A stretch of 64,000 nucleotides of DNA from Pedobacter sp. B4-66 (GTDB lineage: Bacteria; Bacteroidota; Bacteroidia; Sphingobacteriales; Sphingobacteriaceae). Positions within the stretch are counted from its first letter, which is position 1. Each line of letters begins with the position of its first letter. Positions 11,601 through 19,300 of the stretch are shown here, piece after piece. Both the position numbers and the translations under genes were made by a program. Under the pieces are notes generated by a model. The model was not told the DNA's origin, ran no database searches, and was given only the letters and a program-made list of their open reading frames with translations. The stretch spans positions 1 to 64,000 of the forward strand of contig NZ_JAFVME010000015.1 of NCBI RefSeq assembly GCF_018492665.1. Reading direction: 5' to 3'.

Positions 11601-12513
11601 ATTTGCTTCCGTTCACTGGGATTGGAATGAAGATACTCAGGATACACAGCTGAAAGACCTGAGCTCTAAAGGCTACCTCAACTTCTACATCAAAATGGAC
11701 AAACCTGATCAGAATTATCAACTAGAGGTATTCCTAAAAGACAGATTTACTGCAAGTACAAGTGCTGTAAATTTAAAAGCCGGTGGTTACATAAAATCAT
11801 TTACCAACCAATACCAGCTGGTAAGCATTCCCATGTCAAAAATATTTGCGGGAGACGAGATCGACAAAAAACAGGTAGCCAGAATAGGATTCCTTGCCAC
11901 GGGGGTAAAACCTGGAGGAATTGACATTATACTGGACGACATTACAGCAACCGGAAGTAACATTGCAGATGTAAAAATAAACGTTACAGATGCGGCATGC
12001 GGACCAAATGGAAAAATAGCTATCACCAGTGTAAACGGAACAACAACAGGATATTCATATTTTATTAATGGAAAACCAAACCCTGCCGGAATAACAAGCG
12101 CAGAGTTTAAAGCCCTTCCATCAGCTACCTATGAGATTCGGATAGAAGGTACCAAAGGTTTTGTATACATCGAGTCAGTTGTAGTTGGTGGAACCAATAC
12201 AGGTTGTAAAACAGCCTCAACAGCTACATTAACTATTAATGAGCAATCAAAAGCAAACCCAGCAGCATCATTAAATATTTATCCCAATCCTGCAAAAGCA
12301 CATGGCACATTAAATGTGAAATACGATTTTCTGACACCCGCACAAAGAACCATTACCCTCAGAGATTTTTACGGAAAAATACTGTGGAAATCTGCCGTCA
12401 ACCAGGCTAAAGGAGAAGTCACTATCTCCCTTCCAAATCTGCGGCAAGGTCTCTACTTTATCCGTTCGGAGGGTAAAGATCCACTTGTAAAACAACTGGC
12501 AGTATATGAATAG
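8689..12513 (+). CDS. Secreted GH44 endoglucanase/xyloglucanase with T9SS sorting domain
   Basis: About 1274 aa. The ATG at 8689 gives a clean signal peptide (LHLLFLVFSIQAMAQ); the in-frame TTG at 8665 overlaps the promoter box. The GH44 domain fills the first 500 or so residues. GGNRITNYNWENNASN is the family hallmark, the acid/base Glu is in LDNEPG (about 200) and the nucleophile Glu is in ITEYSYMG (about 375). A tandem pair of [Ig-like + WDGD-type carbohydrate-binding-like] modules follows (about 535-800 and 822-1090). Then come a small beta domain (about 1100) and a type A T9SS C-terminal domain starting LNIYPNPA (about 1194). It should be exported by type IX secretion and cut beta-1,4-glucans outside the cell. 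Confidence 0.93.
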   Translation: MFSKSLHLLFLVFSIQAMAQTKVKLQINTALERKAISPLIYGTNDNYPHAASKRLGGNRITNYNWENNASNAGRDWYHESDNYVPWEQGVPENNYNIPGAALKSFQSRSVTQGAYSLVTLPMAKYVTKDKNGAVTPQQAAPSNRWLNVIHRKPTAKLPLSLTPDQKDSYMYTQEEINFLLQNFGKSNTKNGVKGYALDNEPGLWFDSHSRMWGPNHVSVKYLMQQSFELAELIKEMDPTAEVYGPASWGVSEFENLQFAPDWDEQKGPYSTFIDLYLARMKKRGDSLKKRLLDVLDLHWYPQTNNSGADPFSDRSDYASNAARMAMTRSLWDPSYIEDTWIGEDPYKVEQFLPFIPKIKQHINTHYPGTKLAITEYSYMGTGHASGGIAQADALGIFGKQGLHLATYWGAVTGYVKSGFDLYRNYDGKGGKFGDVSVKSVTNNIALSSIHAAIEGNSDNKLHVIAMNKSQDGAILATIAVTSTSKYKSARVWAFDNTNSTVRQLKNVKVITNNTFEYKLPALTACHFVFTEEDLSIYPDIEEATIEPAVGYSDGTAAFKLKVKVSDGNNDIVKVTADLSTVGGKAGTVLIQDPKTPSFYLYSQKIPSGSISGLKSIKIRAEDSTKLTAESFINYRVIKKTPSSMIWDGDVITKGKGEAFFDAADSKAPLIKVRAEKTGGNNAPGSLFMHFEHDYNKYNVLTWRLSNSNNPADAVNISDYGALEFYIRSDAPEGSDIDVSLRDASAQLESSASVSLKAGGYISSFSKTTYTRVKIPMAAFTSGSNIHLNQVWQFNFTSNTANKGFNVWVDEIKVLPYTHPIYKPVISDLTITPAKGYADGKTEVTVSAKATDPDNNLKTVKLDLSAINGSNKQDMKLLNGKYTFSFKIPSQISKGVKGIRLSATDADENSVDTLLNYTIIEKAEKTVLWDGDRVKTGKPIFVNDESTCKIEKTGGKTEPISMRMHLDMATDGFASVHWDWNEDTQDTQLKDLSSKGYLNFYIKMDKPDQNYQLEVFLKDRFTASTSAVNLKAGGYIKSFTNQYQLVSIPMSKIFAGDEIDKKQVARIGFLATGVKPGGIDIILDDITATGSNIADVKINVTDAACGPNGKIAITSVNGTTTGYSYFINGKPNPAGITSAEFKALPSATYEIRIEGTKGFVYIESVVVGGTNTGCKTASTATLTINEQSKANPAASLNIYPNPAKAHGTLNVKYDFLTPAQRTITLRDFYGKILWKSAVNQAKGEVTISLPNLRQGLYFIRSEGKDPLVKQLAVYE

Positions 12514-12544
12514 TGCGGTGATCAACTACCTACACTATTTTTTT
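12509..12544 (+). terminator. Possible terminator after GH44 gene
   Basis: The arms AATAGTG and CACTATT, with an inner GGT/ACC pairing, are followed by a T run. The left arm overlaps the stop codon at 12511-12513. Confidence 0.4.
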
Positions 12545-12741
12545 CTAGCAAAGCGGATGGATCTTCAAGTTCAGCAATCAAAGGTAATAGTATTGTTACC
12601 TAGCTGCAGCGCTAAATGATCAGGGCTTTTCACCACTTATTCCTCAAACAGCATATTCAGTGTTTTATCCAATGGATAAGGTGTTTTAGTAGCATTGAAA
12701 GTAGCTGAATGATATATAGTTATTTGTTCTTTTGTAAAGTA
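12541..12741 (-). pseudogene. Relic of a nonribosomal peptide synthetase (condensation-adenylation linker)
   Basis: Reading the minus strand in one frame gives FNATKTPYPLDKTLNMLFEE, then a stop where NRPS have Gln, then VVKSPDHLALQLGNNTITFD, two more stops, and RSIRFARK. This tracks the classic start of an NRPS adenylation domain (FNxTxxxYPxdkTlxxLFEEQVxKtPdxxALxxxxxxlTYxELNxxSNRLARxL) codon by codon. Only about 65 codons are left and no continuation is visible on either side. The rest of the gene-free stretch 12514-12903 holds only the terminator-like hairpin and AT-rich DNA ahead of the acyltransferase. Confidence 0.65.
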
Positions 12742-12903
12742 CTAAGACGTGAATTTATATGTTTGGATCAATTATTGTATCTAAAGATTAAATTTTTGAT
12801 AAAACGCCAAAGAAAGAGTTTTAGGAATAAAATCACTAAAAATACTTACATAGTCTTGTTATCAATTATGAATTATCGTTTTTAAAAAATAATTATAAAT
12901 TAA

Positions 12904-14016
12904 ATGCTCGAATACATTTCCACACAAAAAGAAGAGAAAATAGTTACCAATAAAAAAAATTACCCTTTTGTCGATTTCATACGGTTTATATCGATGATGG
13001 GGATTGTTTGGGCTCATATAGCCTTTTTCGAAGAAAATGAAACCATAGCTAACATCCTTAGTAAAATTGATCACCCGATGATATATTTATCATTTATGAA
13101 TTTTTTTAAATTTGGAGTTTTTTGTTTTTTTATTATTTCAGGATTTTTATTAGGAGATAATTTAAAAAATACTACCCCACGGGTATATCTCAAAAAAAGG
13201 CTAAAAGTTATTGTTAAGCCATATATAGTTGTTTCAATAGTATTTTGGATTTTTTCTTTGATATCTCACTTCTATATTAAAAATAATGCTTTTAGTATAT
13301 CCTATGCACTTCAATCTATCAAGTGGAATATGATATACACTCCACTTTGGTTTATCCCTAACTACTTTTTATCCTTAGGGATAATACTATTATTCTATAA
13401 ATATATAGGTTCCAAAAGCTTCGGCTTGATACTATTTGTGATATTAGTCATTTATTCTGTATTTTTAGTATATATCCCTGGCTATGAGAAGTCACACACT
13501 ACTGCATTATTTGGATTCGTTTTTTATCTGTGGCTTGGTGTGTATATTCAACAAAGGAATTTAATTGACAAAATATTAAATATTAATATCAATTTTTTAA
13601 TATTTATCACCTTGGTTTTCTTCTCAATGTCAATTATTGAGAGCTATCAATTGTATAAGAATAATTTCAGTACCGTGTTTAGTATTTTAAGATTTAGTAA
13701 TCAACTTTACGCTTTATCGATGTTTGCACTACTAGTTAGAATATGTAATACTCCACCAAAAATTCGTTTTTTAAACCCTCGAAAAGAAACTTATGGGATT
13801 TATTTATATCATGGTTTTGTTACAGCATTTATGATACCCTTATTCATCGAATTTATCTACCGGTATTTTGATGTAAAACTCAATGATTGGTACGACCACC
13901 GTGTATTCTTATTTATTTTTCTTTTTCTATCTTTCTTTATATTTTGTTATGTATCTACCACATTATTCGTGAAGCTAATATTGAAATACGACATAGGATA
14001 CTTAAATAAAGCCTAA
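12904..14016 (+). CDS. Acyltransferase 3 family membrane protein
   Basis: 370 aa, about ten membrane segments. The N-terminal YPFVDFIRFISMMGIVWAHI carries the family pattern (D..R....l.VvxxH) with the likely catalytic His. FFIISGFLLGD is the conserved second block. Such enzymes O-acylate surface glycans or antibiotics. The gene is more AT-rich than its neighbours and sits beside an NRPS relic, so it may have been acquired, but that is inference. An AT-rich stretch without a clear promoter precedes it. Confidence 0.85.
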   Translation: MLEYISTQKEEKIVTNKKNYPFVDFIRFISMMGIVWAHIAFFEENETIANILSKIDHPMIYLSFMNFFKFGVFCFFIISGFLLGDNLKNTTPRVYLKKRLKVIVKPYIVVSIVFWIFSLISHFYIKNNAFSISYALQSIKWNMIYTPLWFIPNYFLSLGIILLFYKYIGSKSFGLILFVILVIYSVFLVYIPGYEKSHTTALFGFVFYLWLGVYIQQRNLIDKILNININFLIFITLVFFSMSIIESYQLYKNNFSTVFSILRFSNQLYALSMFALLVRICNTPPKIRFLNPRKETYGIYLYHGFVTAFMIPLFIEFIYRYFDVKLNDWYDHRVFLFIFLFLSFFIFCYVSTTLFVKLILKYDIGYLNKA

Positions 14017-14082
14017 AAAGTGGAAATATAAAAAGATACAATTTGTAGTTTTCTTAATAGATTTAATGTATAGAGGGCATTA

Positions 14083-14373
14083 CTAATTGTTTTTTAACAA
14101 AAAATCCTCCGGTAAAAAAGTCCGGGATAATTCACAAAATACTTTCGAAGACAGTTCTCTGATTCCTGTAGCCAAATCACAAACAAAGGCTTCTAAAAAC
14201 TGCTTTTCAAACAGATATTCAAAAAATTCCTGAACTAAACCTGGGATGGTCTTTGCATAAGAATTATGAGCTAAAATAATACGTCCTTTTTCTTTAGAAT
14301 CTGGAATTAACTCCATTCCCTTTGCTTTCAGAATTTGAGTTAAAACATTCTCTTTACCTAAATACCAATGCAA
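14083..14373 (-). CDS. Small orphan protein, uncertain
   Basis: 96 aa if it starts at the TTG at 14373; a stop lies just upstream in frame. It is not recognised and has no signal or membrane segment. Its composition is protein-like (IPGLVQEFFEYLFEKQF). An ATG in another frame just upstream (14387) reads MIWINF and would join this frame to give MIWINLHWYLGKENV if one T of the T4 run were removed. The true gene may therefore be shifted or the start wrong. It lies between two unrelated plus-strand genes. Confidence 0.35.
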   Translation of the reverse strand: MHWYLGKENVLTQILKAKGMELIPDSKEKGRIILAHNSYAKTIPGLVQEFFEYLFEKQFLEAFVCDLATGIRELSSKVFCELSRTFLPEDFLLKNN

Positions 14374-14422
14374 AATTTATCCAAATCATTTTTTTTTCCT
14401 TATTTTCAAGAAAACAAATAAC

Positions 14423-14737
14423 ATGGCGAAGAACATTTTGATTGCTTTGCTACTAATTGTAGCTCTCGGCTGTAAAAAAAATAAATTTAGCGACGACAAC
14501 ACCAACATCTATAAGTGGAAAAGGGATTTGTACAGAGCCCAAGTGCAAAAGGAGGAACCTGCCTCATTTTATTCCAGAGATGGAAACCTAGCATCAAATC
14601 AGCAAGCGATTTTCATAAGCTCAGACTTTGTGATCTTGACCGAGTATCGCAAAGACCAACAACAAGACAGCATATTTAAAGCCAGCGGAAGAATGCAAGT
14701 TTACAAATACGAAAAAATAGAAAAAGTAGGCAATTAA
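14423..14737 (+). CDS. Small lipoprotein
   Basis: 104 aa. The signal peptide ends in the lipobox LIVALGC, cleaved before Cys at about residue 17. The mature part is short, polar and Lys-rich (KWKRDLYRAQVQKEEPAS). No domain is recognised. It is probably tethered in the periplasm or outer membrane. It stands alone, with a dispersed repeat just downstream. Confidence 0.6.
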   Translation: MAKNILIALLLIVALGCKKNKFSDDNTNIYKWKRDLYRAQVQKEEPASFYSRDGNLASNQQAIFISSDFVILTEYRKDQQQDSIFKASGRMQVYKYEKIEKVGN

Positions 14738-14748
14738 CATTTTACCAT

Positions 14749-14772
14749 GTCATCCCGAGAAGCGAGGGATCT
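14749..14772. repeat. Short dispersed GTCATCC-type intergenic repeat
   Basis: GTCATCCCGAGAAGCGAGGG and a few following bases, with ATCCC/GGGAT arms. It begins like the elements at 22921 and 61199. Short palindromic elements of this sort are often dispersed between genes in bacterial genomes. Confidence 0.45.
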
Positions 14773-14917
14773 GTTGATTAGGCAAATTTGTTTAAACTGA
14801 TTAAAAAGGCTGGCCAATTTTATTTTAATTTTTTTCCATCATATCATCAATAGTATTTAAATGATGTAAAGCGATAGAAGCGCTGGGCCAATTGGGAAAA
14901 ATGCCATATCCCCCCTC

Positions 14918-16033
14918 CTAAGCAAACCTTTTCTGCAACCACTTCCTCACCGGCTCATCATACCATTTCAATGCAGCATAAGCCAAAACCACCCCACCAA
15001 TTAAAATCAGCAACGCATAAGGCCACGCCTCTGCAATCGTAATACCCTTATTATTACTCACCCAGGCAACGTAAAAATAAACCAGCGGATAATGCACCAT
15101 ATAAAGCGGATACGAAATATCCCCTAAAAATTTGCATACCCTGTTCTCCCTTTCACCGTGTATTACGCCACTTGCACCAATATAAACTATAAGCGGAAAA
15201 ACGATGACAATGCAAATAGAGTCATAAATCCCGTTCAACCAAACCTGCTCGGCACCACCAATACGCGGCATGTAAAGTACAATAGCTATTAAAAGACTGC
15301 ACCATAAAAAAGCATTTTTAATTCGAGTTGGTTTTGCCACGCGCGAAAGCAACAAACCAGCAAAAAAAGGAAACATTACACGCGTTAATCCAATTCGTAC
15401 TTGTTCCACATTCAATGTCCAACCACCGCTCACATCACCGTTTGAAACCGCCAAATGAACAAGAGCAATAGCAGAAATACCTACCAAAACACTCAATGCC
15501 GCTTTAGAAAACTTCCTGATCCACACCGCATAAAGAATGTTCGCAATGTATTCAAAAAACAAAGACCAACCCACGCTATTCAGTGGATGCATCTCCTGCC
15601 AACCACGAATATCAAGTGACAAAGATACAGGCAGTATAGTATACCCCACCAACATAACCAACATCATCTTCCAAACAGGCACATCATGAATAAGCGGCCA
15701 CAACGTTGAGTCCGTAAAATAAAACCCAATAGCACCCATAGTCATCCCCAACACCACCAATGGTTGCAGACGTATAACCCGGCGTTTAAAAAAATTGCCG
15801 ACTGTCATTTTATTCCAGCGATCATCGTAAGCATAACCCATTACGAAACCCGATAATAAAAAGAAAAAATCCACGGCCAGATAACCGTGATTAACGAATT
15901 TATCTAAATTACTTGTTGAGAATGGCTCAGCCAGGTGAAATGTTACAACAATTATCGCTGCAATACCGCGAAGTCCATCCAATATGGGATAGTGTGGCTT
16001 GGTGGCCAATTCATTATTTAGGTTAGGTTTCAT
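14918..16033 (-). CDS. Acyltransferase 3 (OafA-like) membrane protein
   Basis: 371 aa, about ten membrane segments. YPILDGLRGIAAIIVVTFHL is the typical acyltransferase 3 start, with the likely catalytic His, and YLAVDFFFLLSGFVMGYAYD is the second conserved block. It probably transfers acetyl or other acyl groups to a surface polysaccharide or lipid. It is divergent from the MocR regulator and shares a 115-base region that holds a GTACAG half-site pair. The + strand is strongly C-rich here even though the gene is on the minus strand. Confidence 0.88.
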   Translation of the reverse strand: MKPNLNNELATKPHYPILDGLRGIAAIIVVTFHLAEPFSTSNLDKFVNHGYLAVDFFFLLSGFVMGYAYDDRWNKMTVGNFFKRRVIRLQPLVVLGMTMGAIGFYFTDSTLWPLIHDVPVWKMMLVMLVGYTILPVSLSLDIRGWQEMHPLNSVGWSLFFEYIANILYAVWIRKFSKAALSVLVGISAIALVHLAVSNGDVSGGWTLNVEQVRIGLTRVMFPFFAGLLLSRVAKPTRIKNAFLWCSLLIAIVLYMPRIGGAEQVWLNGIYDSICIVIVFPLIVYIGASGVIHGERENRVCKFLGDISYPLYMVHYPLVYFYVAWVSNNKGITIAEAWPYALLILIGGVVLAYAALKWYDEPVRKWLQKRFA

Positions 16034-16096
16034 TTAGTACGTCTGTGTGTGTAAAAATTGCAATTTGTGAAAAATATATAACTTTTACTATACTAA

Positions 16097-16132
16097 GTAC
16101 AGAACAACAATATGTAAATTTGCCCAGTACAG
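16097..16132 (+). promoter_or_regulatory. MocR promoter with paired GTACAG half-sites
   Basis: GTACAG occurs at 16097-16102 and 16127-16132, as direct repeats 30 bases apart. They flank a -7 box TAAATTTG at 16115-16122. This placement, over the spacer and the start site, suits autorepression by the MocR protein encoded next. MocR/GabR regulators are known to bind widely spaced direct repeats. Confidence 0.5.
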
Positions 16133-16148
16133 TTTGCAACAAACAAAC

Positions 16149-17561
16149 ATGAAACACTACAGGCATAAGATATTTACCACAACTATTGAAGAAAACATCA
16201 ATAAAAAGATTTTAAAACCTGGTGATAAATTACCTTCCGCACGAAGCATAAAACAAGAATACAAACTCAGCACAAGTACCGTTCAAAGCGGATACGATTA
16301 TCTCGTCTTCAAAGGATTAGTAACCAGCCTCCCCCGCTCCGGCTACGTTGTAGCTGTGCAAAACAACGCCGAAACCGCAGCTGATGTATATCCAGATTTA
16401 CCACCCATACCGCACGACCCCGTTTTTAAAAACAACATCAGCTTAACCTCCTCCCTGCAAAACCACTCCGAATACACCTCATTCAATGTTGCTGTACCAT
16501 CAGATACTTTTGTACCACAAAAACTAGTCTTAAGAACAATGCAGGAAGTAATTCGAGAAAAAGGCGCTGCCCTACTTCGCTATTACCCTGCCAACGGATC
16601 CGTAGAATTACGCGAATTACTATCAAGGCGTTCAGCAGCACACGGAGCAATTATTCAACCAAAAGAACTATTAATTACCGATGGCGCAATACAAGCCCTA
16701 TACATCGCATTGGCTACAGTAACCACTTCCGGCGACATAATTGCCGTAGAAAGCCCATGCGTATTTTCAATTCTCGAAACAATTGTAAACCTACGTTTAA
16801 AAACAATAGAAATTCCGGTAAGATATAAAGATGGCTTTGATACCGATTACCTCAGTAATGTTTGCGATAAAAACCAAGTAAAAGCAATCGTCCTAACACC
16901 CAATTTCCAAAACCCCACCGGCATCCTGTTAAGCGACGAAAAGAAAAAGAAAGTACTCGAAATAGCCACTCAACATCAAATCCCAATCATCGAAAACGAC
17001 ATTTATGGCGACCTCTATTTTAATGATTCCAGACCATCAAACATCCGAAATTTCGATACCACGGGCTTAGTAATCACATATTCTTCATTCTCAAAAACTA
17101 TTGCCCCAGGCATTCGATTAGGCTGGCTAGCCGCTGGTCGCTACTATTCAAAAGCAGAAAGAATAAAATTCTCATTAGGCAGATCCGTTACCCCATTAAA
17201 TCAAGAAGTAGTCATTAAACTACTCAGTTCCTCCAGCTACGACAGACATTTAAGATCCTTTCGTCACCAACTAGAACACCAGTCCATAACCCTATTAAAT
17301 CAATTCAAAAAGCATTTCCCCAAACAAGCCTACGCCCACGCTCCCCTCGGCGGATACAGCATATGGATTCAATTACCCCCATTAGTTGACATGGAATTAT
17401 TTTACGCCAAATGCGAGCAATTCCGAATCCTTTTCACCCCTGGATCTACCTTTTCGCACACAAACTCATACCATCATTATTATAGAATGATATTTTCACA
17501 GCGCGTTACAAACACCAGTCTCGAAGCGATTAAAAAGATCGGCAACTTCCTAAAACCCTAA
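16149..17561 (+). CDS. MocR/GabR-type regulator (GntR HTH + aminotransferase domain)
   Basis: About 470 aa from the ATG at 16149 (MKHYRHKIF); an upstream in-frame TTG at 16134 is unlikely. The GntR winged helix-turn-helix is at about 5-70 (GDKLPSARSIKQEYKLSTST). It is followed by a fold-type I aminotransferase-like domain. The PLP lysine lies in SSFSKTIAPGIRLGW, the Asp in ENDIYGDL, and PNFQNPTG is the substrate-loop motif. Such proteins sense an amine or amino acid through PLP and regulate nearby genes. The paired CTGTAC sites before the GNAT gene suggest that gene is a target. Confidence 0.92.
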   Translation: MKHYRHKIFTTTIEENINKKILKPGDKLPSARSIKQEYKLSTSTVQSGYDYLVFKGLVTSLPRSGYVVAVQNNAETAADVYPDLPPIPHDPVFKNNISLTSSLQNHSEYTSFNVAVPSDTFVPQKLVLRTMQEVIREKGAALLRYYPANGSVELRELLSRRSAAHGAIIQPKELLITDGAIQALYIALATVTTSGDIIAVESPCVFSILETIVNLRLKTIEIPVRYKDGFDTDYLSNVCDKNQVKAIVLTPNFQNPTGILLSDEKKKKVLEIATQHQIPIIENDIYGDLYFNDSRPSNIRNFDTTGLVITYSSFSKTIAPGIRLGWLAAGRYYSKAERIKFSLGRSVTPLNQEVVIKLLSSSSYDRHLRSFRHQLEHQSITLLNQFKKHFPKQAYAHAPLGGYSIWIQLPPLVDMELFYAKCEQFRILFTPGSTFSHTNSYHHYYRMIFSQRVTNTSLEAIKKIGNFLKP

Positions 17562-17622
17562 CTGTACCGATTACTTTTACAAATTCTGCACTCTGTATCG
17601 ACACCCACTAACCATACTTTTG
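17562..17622 (+). promoter_or_regulatory. GNAT gene promoter with paired CTGTAC/CTGTAT half-sites
   Basis: CTGTACCGA (17562-17570) and CTGTATCGA (17593-17601) are direct repeats 31 bases apart, upstream of a -7 box TACTTTTG at 17615-17622. CTGTAC is the reverse complement of the GTACAG sites before the MocR gene. The upstream position would suit activation. Confidence 0.5.
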
Positions 17623-17653
17623 TTTAAGAAAACAGCTTATAAAAAAAACAGAA

Positions 17654-18175
17654 ATGGAAGTAATATCAAAATTCACAGTAGCCTCAGAACAAGGATTAGA
17701 AAACTTATTATCCCTTAAACAAGCAAAACTTAAGGCAATGTATCACAACATCGTCCCTACAGATAAACTAACCCCCTTCATCGAACAACAAGTCAACTAT
17801 CTTGATGCTATAAGCGAATTAAACGTCTTTTGCAATCAATTAATTATAGTCTACGCCAAAAATGAACCTGCCGGATTTGCAATGGTAAAACAAACAAGTC
17901 TTTATCCTGAAGCACTAAACGGGAAAAGAATTCTTCACTATTCCTATTTCCACATCCTCCCCGAGTTCGACAATGCAGAATCAAGAGAATCCCTATGGCA
18001 AAAGTGCCTATCAATAAGCAGAGCAGAATATGCTGTCTGGATGGAAGTACTTCAAACCGATCCCCTTATAACCTTTCTAGAAAGCTGTGGATTTGTAATT
18101 CACCAAAAATCAACACTAAAACCATTTGATCAACCCTCCTACATCCTAATCCGATACAAAGACAACCCACAGTAA
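17654..18175 (+). CDS. GNAT family N-acetyltransferase
   Basis: 173 aa, with the GNAT fold order. The N-terminal helix pair (NIVPTDKLTPFIEQQ) resembles small-molecule GNATs that start with a 'y...l' recognition helix. Central strands include LIIVYAKNEPAGFAMVK, the beta4 core is RILHYSYFHILPEFD, and the C-terminal strand includes FLESCGFVIHQKS. The acetyl-CoA P-loop is degenerate, so activity is not certain. It follows the MocR gene by 92 bases, with shared half-sites in between. Confidence 0.7.
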   Translation: MEVISKFTVASEQGLENLLSLKQAKLKAMYHNIVPTDKLTPFIEQQVNYLDAISELNVFCNQLIIVYAKNEPAGFAMVKQTSLYPEALNGKRILHYSYFHILPEFDNAESRESLWQKCLSISRAEYAVWMEVLQTDPLITFLESCGFVIHQKSTLKPFDQPSYILIRYKDNPQ

Positions 18176-18216
18176 ACCAAAAGATATTAATTATTCATAT
18201 TTTAGTTTAAGATATA

Positions 18217-18230
18217 AAATCGGCCGATTT
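18217..18230. promoter_or_regulatory. 14-base perfect palindrome before the DUF1801 gene
   Basis: AAATCGGCCGATTT is a perfect dyad ending 11 bases before the ATG at 18242. It is a candidate operator for a dimeric repressor; a chance palindrome is possible. Confidence 0.35.
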
Positions 18231-18241
18231 ATAAAAACATT

Positions 18242-18634
18242 ATGAACAAGGACATACAAAGCTATAACGACTCACAGTCCCCTACAGATAGCGAAATCTG
18301 CAACATCCTCTCCGCCGCAATTAACCATGCCCTAGCAGAAGCTCAAAGTAAAATCTGGCATGCCCACCCAGTTTGGTTCCTCAACGAAAACCCAATTGTA
18401 GGCTATAGCAAACTTAAAGCAGGTATTCGTTTAATGTTCTGGAGCGGCGCTGACTTTAATGAAGCCGACCTAAAAATAAACACAGGTAAATTTAAAGACG
18501 CCTCTATTACCTACACTGCTATCGAACAAATCAACCTCTCTGATCTATCTCGTTGGCTTCAAAAATCCAGAGAAATCCAATGGGATTATAAAAATGTAAT
18601 GAAGAGAAAGGGAGTACTAATACGATTATCTTAA
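18242..18634 (+). CDS. DUF1801 domain protein
   Basis: 130 aa. WHAHPVWFLNENPIVGYSKL followed by IRLMFWSGADF is the DUF1801 (YdhG-like, iron-chaperone-fold) pattern. It is small, soluble and cytoplasmic, and its function is unknown. It sits downstream of the GNAT gene but after its own 66-base gap with a perfect palindrome, so it may be regulated separately. A second DUF1801-containing protein is at 25560. Confidence 0.8.
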   Translation: MNKDIQSYNDSQSPTDSEICNILSAAINHALAEAQSKIWHAHPVWFLNENPIVGYSKLKAGIRLMFWSGADFNEADLKINTGKFKDASITYTAIEQINLSDLSRWLQKSREIQWDYKNVMKRKGVLIRLS

Positions 18635-18693
18635 GCTACCAATTGAAGATTAATTATTATTGTTTATTGTAGCATTACTTATTGCACCATATT

Positions 18694-18983
18694 TCATGTA
18701 GCCCTATTGCCGAAATAAACAACAGCAACAAATACAATTAAGACAAGGAATAACAATCCAATAAAATAGTAAGTATCTCTGTAATCTTTTTCATATTTCA
18801 ATTGATCAGGATCGGGTTTTTCCGCTTTTGGCGAAAAAATATGACTATCAAACCAAGCCAATTAAAAAGCATAACCATAATCACACCACCGACACCACCC
18901 ATACCTTTTTTTTGGGCCATTTTATAGCCTAAGTAAAACAGCAAAAGAAAAATGACGATGCTAATTCCTTCAATTACTCCCAT
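18694..18983 (-). pseudogene. Small two-segment membrane protein, frameshifted
   Basis: The frame from 18983 reads MGVIEGISIVIFLLLFYLGY, a Gly-rich loop and FNWLGLIVIFF, then runs out of frame to a stop at 18798. The neighbouring frame continues sensibly as SPKAEKPDPDQLKYEKDY plus one more membrane segment (FIGLLFLVLIVFVAVVYFG), ending at the stop at 18694-18696. The switch is at the T6 run (18834-18839 on the + strand as A6), and one extra base restores a single protein of about 96 aa. It is either a real mutation or a sequencing indel. The family is not recognised. Confidence 0.55.
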
Positions 18984-19093
18984 TGCATTTATTTGGTTAG
19001 ACTCTAAAATAATAAATTATTTATAAATCCTATCAAACTGACTTATCTTCTACTTCAGTTTTCCAAATTAAACAATTCCCCCCCTTATATAAC

Positions 19094-19294
19094 CTATTTC
19101 GGCAGCTCAGAATCAGCAGACTTTTTATCAACATCACCTACCCCATCCTTTCCATTATTAAACTCCCTGATTCCCTTTCCAAGCCCACTCATCAACTCAG
19201 GAATCTTTTTACCACCAAAAAGCAGTAGAACAACAACCAAAATCACCGCAATTTCCGGTGTACCAAGAGCCGCTAGCAACGTATTTTGCAACAT
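19094..19294 (-). CDS. tatA: Twin-arginine translocase TatA/E
   Basis: 66 aa. A single N-terminal membrane helix (IAVILVVVLLLF) is followed by the Phe-Gly hinge FGGKKIPELMSGLGKGIREF and a charged tail. This is the pore-forming subunit of the Tat pathway, which exports folded proteins. It stands alone, without tatB or tatC. Three CATTAAA repeats, 11 bases apart, lie 40-68 bases upstream of its start. Confidence 0.95.
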   Translation of the reverse strand: MLQNTLLAALGTPEIAVILVVVLLLFGGKKIPELMSGLGKGIREFNNGKDGVGDVDKKSADSELPK

Positions 19295-19300
19295 AATCTA

